Source of the DNA: Anammoximicrobium sp964486845
GTDB lineage: Bacteria; Planctomycetota; Planctomycetia; Pirellulales; Pirellulaceae
Assembly (NCBI GenBank): GCA_964486845.1
Contig: CAZAQY010000008.1
Location: 1-64,000 of the forward strand
Direction: 5' to 3'
Length of the DNA stretch: 64,000 nt
A program made the translations under genes and the position numbers. This document shows positions 35,057 through 43,000 of this stretch, piece after piece. Under the pieces are notes generated by a model. It was not told where the DNA came from. It saw nothing but the letters and a program-made list of their open reading frames with translations, and made no database searches. The first letter of the stretch is position 1, and each line of letters begins with the position of its first letter.

Positions 35057-36169
35057 TTACGGCGAGGTCGGGAGACCTGCGCCGAGCGTCTGGCCGATGG
35101 CTCGCAACTGGGCTACGAACGGCTCCGGGATCAGGCCGCTGCTCTGGATCGGCACGTCCCACGTAATCACGCCGCCCTTGGCAGTCAGGTCCCGGACGTA
35201 GCCGACGATTTCGTCGTCGGGCTTCTGCGGACGTTCGCCGCTGCACCAGGTCTGGCCCAGGAAACTGAGGATCTGGAACTGGACGCGACAGCCCTCGCGT
35301 TCGATCCAGCGTCCGGGACAGGCGCGGATCGCCGCCGCGACTTGGTTCAGATTGACTTCGCCCGCCGTGTAGTCTTCTACGGGCGTGTGACAGACGATGG
35401 GCACCTTGACGCCCGGATTGAACGCCACCAGCGCGTCGGGATTGCCGGCCTTGAGCGCGCGGGCAAAGCTCGCAAAATTCGGCTCATCCGGATGGCGGTA
35501 CATCTCGTCGGCGAAGTAGCAGCCGTCGATCCACCAGCCGGCGACCAGCCGCCCCCAGCGTTGCGACCAATCGCGGCAAATCGCTTCCCAATTGCGTTGG
35601 AACTCGGCTAACCGCCCTCCGACCTGCTCGCCGGGCAGCTGCCAGCCTCCCGGCGAACCCCAACGCCACTGCAGCTTCCGGCGTGCCTCATGATCCGCGG
35701 CCGGCGCGCCGCTGGGTAGATACGCCAGCAGCCGAATCCCGTGCGGCTGCAAGGCCCGCGCGAGGTCGGCGATCAAGTCGCGCCGCGAGCACTTGCTGGG
35801 CTGGATGTCCACCAGGCGGTCGTAAGTCGCGTTTGGCGCACAGTAATGGCCGGAGTTCTGACCGACGGTGAACAACAGGTACTTCGTCCCCGTGGACACC
35901 AGCTGCCGCACCAAGCCGGCCACGTCGAACGCATCCACTTGCTCGTTCCACGCCTCGGCCGACAATTCGGCCCCCCCGGCGGAACTGGGCGGCGCGCCCA
36001 GATAGTGCGTCATGACGCCCCAACCCGACTCCTGGAACCAATCGCAAGGGTGGGACTCGGCGGCCCCCACGTCCGCGATTGCCGAGCCCTGCAAGGTCAG
36101 TCCCGCGGCGGCCGCCTGAATCAGAAAACGGCGACGAGGTAGGACGTTTGGCAATGGAGAAACGTTCAT
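35057..36169 (-). CDS. exported alpha-L-fucosidase-like (GH29-related) protein
   Basis: 370 residues. A twin-arginine-like leader (RRRFLIQAAAAGLTL) directs export. The fold resembles the GH29 TIM barrel: WFQESGWGVMTHYLG near residue 50, TKYLLFTVGQNSGHYCAPNATYD, DLARALQPHGIRLLAYLPS and GWWIDGCYF, in which the Asp is at the position of the GH29 nucleophile. At 370 residues it lacks the C-terminal beta domain of full fucosidases. The substrate is therefore not assigned. The ATG at 36169 follows AGAAAGGAAGG. It is downstream of the carbohydrate-binding-like gene by 23 bases, a likely operon. Its stop codon sits beside a copy of the CGGCGAGGTC repeat. Confidence 0.78.
   Translation of the reverse strand: MNVSPLPNVLPRRRFLIQAAAAGLTLQGSAIADVGAAESHPCDWFQESGWGVMTHYLGAPPSSAGGAELSAEAWNEQVDAFDVAGLVRQLVSTGTKYLLFTVGQNSGHYCAPNATYDRLVDIQPSKCSRRDLIADLARALQPHGIRLLAYLPSGAPAADHEARRKLQWRWGSPGGWQLPGEQVGGRLAEFQRNWEAICRDWSQRWGRLVAGWWIDGCYFADEMYRHPDEPNFASFARALKAGNPDALVAFNPGVKVPIVCHTPVEDYTAGEVNLNQVAAAIRACPGRWIEREGCRVQFQILSFLGQTWCSGERPQKPDDEIVGYVRDLTAKGGVITWDVPIQSSGLIPEPFVAQLRAIGQTLGAGLPTSP
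35060..35085. repeat. dispersed CGGCGAGGTC..GAGACCTGCGCCGA repeat, copy 2
   Basis: Matches the copy at 33576-33600 apart from 'GG' versus 'A' in the centre. It begins immediately after the reverse-strand stop codon of the GH29-like gene and forms its last codons, so the repeat encodes the C terminus. Confidence 0.65.
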
Positions 36170-36192
36170 CGGAGTGCGACCTTCCTTTCTCT

Positions 36193-36849
36193 TCAATCAC
36201 GGGTTAAATCCAGACTTCCCCACAAGCTGGGATCTTCGTCGATCGGGAATTCCGGTCCCATCGTGAACGTCTGCCAGCCCAATTCCCGATCGACGACGGC
36301 ATAAGTAAAACCCAGCCGTGGATGCTCCGAGGGATCGAAGCCGGACAGCGCGGCGGCGGGAATGTACGCCTGCAACGTGTATCCTCCGGAGCGAACGGTG
36401 GCGCGGATGCCAAGCATCGAATCCGCCACCGATTTCGGGTTCTCGCGGGCGCGGTCAATCATCAGCAACCGAGCGACGGGCTGCGTCTCGGAGCGCCCGC
36501 CCCCGGCCGGCAGCAGCGCGAAGCGATGGCAGAAACGGCTGGCACGATGAATGTTGTGCGTGTCGCGGGTGTCGATCCAGACGTGCAGCCCGTCGCTGTC
36601 TTCCGGACGTGACGAACGGCACCAGACGTTCTGTTTTTTGCCCGAAACGTACACCGCGAATCGCAGCCCTTCGTGACTCCACGCCGCCCGCACGTCCGCA
36701 AATTTGGGCCGCCCTTCCAATTCGCCAAAGCTGGGCAGGGTGTACTCCGGGCCCAGTTCGGGGCCCTTGGCGGGCCACAATGGCTCGCAGTGCCGGCAGG
36801 GAACGGAGACCCGGAACAGAAAAGTCGGAGCCAGCAGCGCTTCAGACAT
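36193..36849 (-). CDS. carbohydrate-binding-like (CBM9/DOMON-type) protein
   Basis: 218 residues, no signal peptide seen. The sequence resembles family-9 carbohydrate-binding beta-sandwiches: AAWSHEGLRFAVYVSGKK, DGLHVWIDTRDTHNIHRASRFCHRF, GGYTLQAYIPAAALSGFDP, RLGFTYAVVD, DPSLWGSLDL. A first segment, PCRHCEPLWP, includes two Cys. Resemblance is by pattern only; planctomycete genomes carry such single-domain proteins near glycoside hydrolase genes. The ATG at 36849 follows GAGAG. The longer upstream frame is a shadow. First gene of the pair with the GH29-like protein. Confidence 0.7.
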   Translation of the reverse strand: MSEALLAPTFLFRVSVPCRHCEPLWPAKGPELGPEYTLPSFGELEGRPKFADVRAAWSHEGLRFAVYVSGKKQNVWCRSSRPEDSDGLHVWIDTRDTHNIHRASRFCHRFALLPAGGGRSETQPVARLLMIDRARENPKSVADSMLGIRATVRSGGYTLQAYIPAAALSGFDPSEHPRLGFTYAVVDRELGWQTFTMGPEFPIDEDPSLWGSLDLTRD

Positions 36850-37071
36850 AAGCTCTCTCAGAAAAAAGACAACCGCGTGCGGTATCTCGGTTGTATTCCA
36901 TCCGTGGGCCGCTGTCGATAACCCGGCCTTCGCTTCCGACGAGCGCGGCTTGTACACGGTGGCCGCTCGCCTACAATACGGCAACCGTGGATGGAATGCA
37001 GCCTGTGGCCGCAACCAAGGAGATGCTGCCCCGGAAGGCACTAGAACTCAACAACGCAGCCCCAACCGTCA

Positions 37072-40000
37072 ATGCCCGCCTCCGATATCGTCGTCAAAGG
37101 CGCCCGCCAACACAATTTGCAGGAAGTCGATCTGGTCCTGCCGCGGAACAAGCTGATCTGTCTGACCGGCGTCAGTGGCTCCGGCAAGAGTTCCTTGGCG
37201 TTCGATACGCTGTACGCCGAAGGCCAGCGGCGGTATGTCGAGAGCCTGTCGAGTTTTGCGCGTCAGTTCCTGGGCCAGTTGCCCAAGCCGGACGTGGACT
37301 ACATCGGCGGGCTGAGCCCCTCAATTTCCATCTCGCAGAAGTCTGCCGGCAGCAACCCACGCTCCACGGTCGGCACGATCACGGAGATCTACGACTACCT
37401 CCGCGTGCTGTTCGCCCGCGTCGGCCAAGGGTTCTGCCCGAAATGCGGCCAGCCGATCACGGCTCAAAGCCGCGAGCAGATCATCGCCCGCATTCTCCAA
37501 CTGCCGGAAGGTGCCCGACTGACCGTGCTGGCGCCCCTGATTCGCGGCCAGAAGGGCGAGTATCGCGATTTGTTCGTCGACCTGTTGAAACAAGGCTTCG
37601 TCCGCGCTCGCGTCGATGGCGACGTGGTGTCCTTGACCGACGACCTGCAGCTGGATCGGCAGATGCGGCACAACATCGAAGTGGTTGTCGACCGGCTGGT
37701 GGCCAAATCGACGATCCGGCCGCGATTGGCCGAGGCGGTAGACCTGGCGCTGAAGATCGGCAAAGGGAACCTGATCGTCGCGGCGGAGCAGGGGACCGGC
37801 GGAGCAGAGGCGATTCGGAGACAAGGAGACTCGGAGGCGGGGAGAGTCGGAGAGGGGCCAAGGGGCCGCACCCGACGCTCGACTCCCAGCTCCCAGCTCT
37901 CCGCTCTCGGCTCTCCGCTATCCACGCTCGCCACGCAGGACATCGTGTTCTCGGCAGCCTATGCCTGCCGCGACTGCGGCCTGAGTTTCGAGCCGCCCAG
38001 CCCGCAGCTGTTCAGCTTCAACAGCCCCCAGGGCATGTGCCTGGAATGCGACGGCTTGGGCGAACGCTTCTCGTTTGATCCGGAACTGCTGGTCCCGGAA
38101 GCCAACCGCCAACGGTCCTTCAAGAAAGGCTGCTTCGAGCTGCTCGGCTCCTGGTCCGACCTGGGCCGCTGGCGGCGGCACATTTTTCAAGGTGTGGCCG
38201 ACACGATGGAACGCAAGCTTGGTCTGGCCGCCGGCGTCATGCTGGAAACGCCTTGGCAGCAACTCGATTCGAAGCTGCAGGACCTGTTGCTGTGGGGCAC
38301 CGGCGACGAGCACATCACGTACACGTGGCGCGGAGGCGCGTCGCCGATCATGTACGGAGGCAAGTTCGAGGGCATCATCCCCGACCTGCTGTCCCGCTAC
38401 CGCAACTCCAAGAACTGTCTGTACCAACGGCAGATGGAAAAGTACATGAGCACCTCGCCCTGCGGCGCGTGCCGCGGGCAGCGGCTGAACCCGCAGGCGC
38501 GGGCGGTCAAGGTGACGACGGCGAATCCCAGGTTCCAGCAGCGCCGCCGGCTGTCGTTGCCGGAAGTCTGCGACCTGTCCATTCGCGATGCCGCCGATTT
38601 CTTCGGCGAGTTGGAACTGGACGACACCCGCGCGCTGATCGCCGCCGAGGTCTTGAAGGAGATTCGCGGCCGGCTCGGGTTCTTGCTCAACGTCGGTTTG
38701 GACTATTTGACGCTGGGGCGCACCGCCCCGACGCTGTCCGGCGGCGAATCACAGCGCATCCGACTGGCCGGCCAGATCGGCTGCGGCCTGGTGGGCGTGT
38801 TGTACATCCTGGACGAGCCCTCCATCGGCCTGCACTCGCGGGACAACAGCCGCCTGCTGGCGACGCTGCAACGCTTGCGCGACATGGGCAATACGGTGCT
38901 GGTGGTCGAGCACGACGAGGACACGATGCGGGCCGCCGACCACATCATCGACTTTGGCCCCGGCCCCGGCGTGCGAGGCGGTGAAGTCGTGGTGGCGGGC
39001 CGATATGAGGAAGTCCTCAAGACGCAGCGCAGCGTGACGGGCCAATACCTGTCCGGCCGACTGGCGATCGAAGTCCCGCCGCAGCGCCGGTCGTTGGGCG
39101 AGGCCCGGCTGCGCGTGTTGGGCGCGGCGCACAACAACTTGAAGAACATCGACGTCGAAATCCCGCTCGGCATGTTCGTGTGCGTGACCGGCGTGTCCGG
39201 GTCCGGCAAGAGTTCGCTGGTCAACGACATCCTGGTCGAAGCGCTGCGGCGGGATCTGAACCGGGGCGACGGTCATCCCGGCGCGCACCGGGCGATCGAA
39301 GGACTGCAGCACCTGGACAAGCTGATCGCCATCGACCAGTCGCCGATCGGACGCACGCCGCGATCCAATCCGGGCACGTACATCAAGGTGTTCGACGATA
39401 TCCGCAACCTGTTCGCCCAGATGCCCGAGTCGCGGCGGCGAGGCCACAAGCCGGGCCGGTTCAGCTTCAACGTCACCGGCGGCCGCTGCGAAGCCTGCGA
39501 AGGCAACGGCTCGACGCGGCTGGAAATGGATTTCCTGGCTGACGTCTGGGTCACGTGCCCCGTGTGCGAAGGCCATCGCTACAACCGCGAAACGCTGCAG
39601 GTCAAGTTCAAGGACCGCTCGATCGCCGAGGTGCTGGAGATGGACATCCAGCAGGCGCTGGACCTGTTTGAAAACATCCCCCAAGTCCGTGACAAGCTGC
39701 AGACGCTGCACGACGTGGGGCTGGACTACATGAAGCTGGGCCAGCCGTCGCCCACGCTCTCCGGCGGCGAGGCTCAACGGATCAAACTGGCCCGCGAACT
39801 GGTCAAACGCAGCACGGGCCGAACGCTGTACCTGTTGGACGAGCCGACCACGGGGCTGCACTTTGCCGACATCAAGCTGCTGCTCAGAGTGCTCCACGAT
39901 TTCGTCGACGCCGGCAACACGGTGCTGGTCGTCGAACACAACTTGGACGTGGTCAAGACAGCCGACTGGATTATCGACCTGGGACCCGAGGGCGGCGACG

Positions 40001-43000
40001 CGGGCGGCAGGATCGTGGCCAGCGGCACGCCGGAAGCATTGGCGGCGCGGGAGGATTCGTACACCGGCCGGGCACTGGCCGGCGTGCTTGCCGCGGCCGG
40101 TCGCGTCACGACGAAGCGGCGCACGCCTGCCGTGCCGCGCCGTGGGCCGACCAACGGCAAGGGCGCCTTGTCCAAGGAAATCATCGTCCAGGGCGCCCAG
40201 CAGCACAACCTGAAGAACGTCGACGCTCGCCTCCAACGCGACGCCATGACCGTGTTCTGCGGCCCCAGCGGTTCCGGCAAGAGTTCGCTGGCGATGGACA
40301 CCATCTACGCAGAAGGCCAGCGGCGGTACATGGAAAGCCTGAGCGCCTACGCCCGCCAGTTCGTCGGCCAGATGCAGAAGCCCAAGGTCGATCACATCGA
40401 CGGCCTGTCGCCGGCCATCGCCATCGAACAACAAAATTTGGGCAATACGCCGCGCTCGACCGTGGGCACGGTTACCGAGATCTACGACTACTTGCGGATC
40501 CTGACCGCCAGGCTGGGTCAACCTTACTGTCCCGATTGCGATATCCCGGTCGGCACGCAAACGGTCGACGAGGTGATGGACAAGATCATGGCCGAGCCCG
40601 CTCTCACGCGACTGTACGTCATGGCCCCGATCCAGATCGACGTAGGCCGCGAGTACCAATCACTGTGGGACGAGATCCGCGCCGCCGGCTACGTCCGCAT
40701 CCGGGTGGACGGCGTCACGCATCCGCTGGACCAACCGCCGGAAATCGACCGCCGCCGCAAGCACGACGTCGAGGTGGTGGTCGACCGCATCGTTGTCAGG
40801 CCGGAAGCCCGCTCGCGGATCGCCGACAGTGTGGAAACCGCGCTGGCCTTGGGCAAGGGCGTGATCCGTGTGGCCTATCCCCAGGACGACGTGCCGGAGA
40901 CTCGCTGGCAGGTCCGCACGCACAGCCAGCACATGGCCTGCGAACGCTGCGGGCGCAGCTTCGAGCCGTTGACGCCGCACAGTTTCTCGTTCAACAGCCC
41001 GCTGGGCTGGTGCGAGTCGTGCCAGGGGCTGGGCGTACAAGTCGGTGCCAATCCGTCTGCCCTGCTCCGCAGCCCCAAGCGGACGCTGGCCGAAGGCGCC
41101 GTCGCCTTGTGGCCCAATCTGGATCACCGCGTGTCGCAGCGAATGCTGGAAGCCTTGTCCGCCAGCACCGGCGTGCCCCTCGACCGGCCGTTCGATCAAC
41201 TGGGCGCTCGCCACCGCCGCATCCTCATGCACGGCACCGGCGACCAATGGTTCGAAGTGGCCGCCGACTTGGTAGCTGCCGACTCTGTGGCTGCCGACTC
41301 TGTGGCTGCCGGCCGCCGGGCGGCAGTCTCCGGAGCCGCCGACTCTCCGTCCACATCGCTCAAGAACCGGCGCCGCCCTGTGCCCCGCCCACCGTCGCCC
41401 TTCCCCGCCTTTCGTTTCCAATTCAAGGGCCTCTATCCCGCCCTGGAAGAGGCTTCCCGCCTGTCGCCTTCGTTCCGCGCCCGACTGGAGCAGTTCGTCG
41501 ACGAAGTCGAATGCTCGGCGTGCAGCGGCAGTCGCTTGCGCGAGGAAGCCGCCGCCGTGCGCTTTCGCGGCCGGACGATCGACGAGTTTTGCCGCCTGCC
41601 CTTGGGCGAGTTGCTGCAGGTTGTCGAAAGCTGGAGACTCAGGACGCGCGAGCGCAAGATCGCGGGCGAACTGCTTCGCGAGATCACCGGCCGCGTCCAG
41701 TTCCTGCTGGACGTGGGCCTCGACTATTTGACGCTCTCCCGCGGCGCAGCAACGCTGTCCAACGGCGAAGCTCAGCGGATTCGTTTGGCCAGCCAATTGG
41801 GCAGCGGCCTGTGCGGCGTGCTGTACGTCCTGGACGAACCCACGATCGGCCTGCACCCGCGGGACAACGCACGGCTGCTCGCTGCCCTGCACAAACTCCG
41901 CGACCTGGGCAATACGCTGCTGGTTGTCGAACATGACCGCGAAGTGATCGCGGGCAGCGACTATGTCTGCGACTTCGGCCCCGGCGCCGGCAAGAACGGC
42001 GGCCAGATCGTCGCCGCCGGCAAGCCTGCTCAGATCGCCCGCCGCCGCGGCAGCGTGACCGGTCCCTACCTCGACGGCCAGAAAGCCATCCCCGTCCCGG
42101 CGAACCGCCGCCTGCAGCGCACGCCCGACGGCCAATCCTGGCAACGCGCCCACGTAGCCGCGTCGCTCCGAGACGCGATCACCCGGTCACGGAGTGACCG
42201 GCCTACGTTGGAATGGCTCGAGATCCGCGGCGCTCGCCACAACAACCTGCAGAACGTCGACGTCCGCATCCCCCTGGGCACGCTGACCGCGGTGACCGGC
42301 GTCAGCGGCGGCGGCAAGAGTTCCTTGATCGAAGACGTCCTCTACAAAGCCCTCGCCCGGCGGTTGCACCGGGCCAGCGCGATTCCCGGCGCACACGACG
42401 AGATCCGCGGTGTCGAGTACATCAACAAGGTGATCCGCGTCGACCAGCAGCCGTTGGGCAATTCACCGACGTCCAATCCGGCCACGCACACGGGCGTGTT
42501 CGAGTTGATTCGGGCGTTGTTCGCCCAGTTGCCGGAATCGAAGTTGCGCGGGTACAGCCCCCGCCGATTCAGTTTCAACGTGCCCGGCGGCCGTTGCGAG
42601 GACTGCGAAGGCAACGGCCAGAAGTGCATCGAAATGCACTTCCTGCCCGATGTGTGGGTCGAATGCGACACGTGCAAAGGCCGGCGATACAACCCGGAAA
42701 CGCTGGCGGTCACCTACCACGGCCAGTCGATCAGCGACGTGCTGGACATGACTTGCGGCGAGGCGTTGAAGCTGTTCGAGAACATCCCCAAGATCCGCCG
42801 CATCCTGCAAACGCTGTGCGACGTAGGACTCGACTATCTGACGCTGGGCCAGGCCGCCCCGACACTTTCCGGCGGCGAAGCGCAGCGCGTCAAGCTGGCC
42901 GCCGAGTTGGCTCGACCGGATACCGGCCGCACGCTGTACCTGTTGGACGAGCCCACGACCGGCCTGCACTTCGACGATTTGGCCAAGTTGCTGGAGGTGC

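Noticed and set aside
36935..36990. Another GTAGGC-type palindrome before uvrA (GGCCGCTCGCCTAC)
   Set aside because: Shares a few bases with the family but has no paired stem, so it was not counted.
38749..40659. Long minus-strand frame inside uvrA
   Set aside because: The plus-strand frame has full UvrA motifs throughout; the reverse frame has none.
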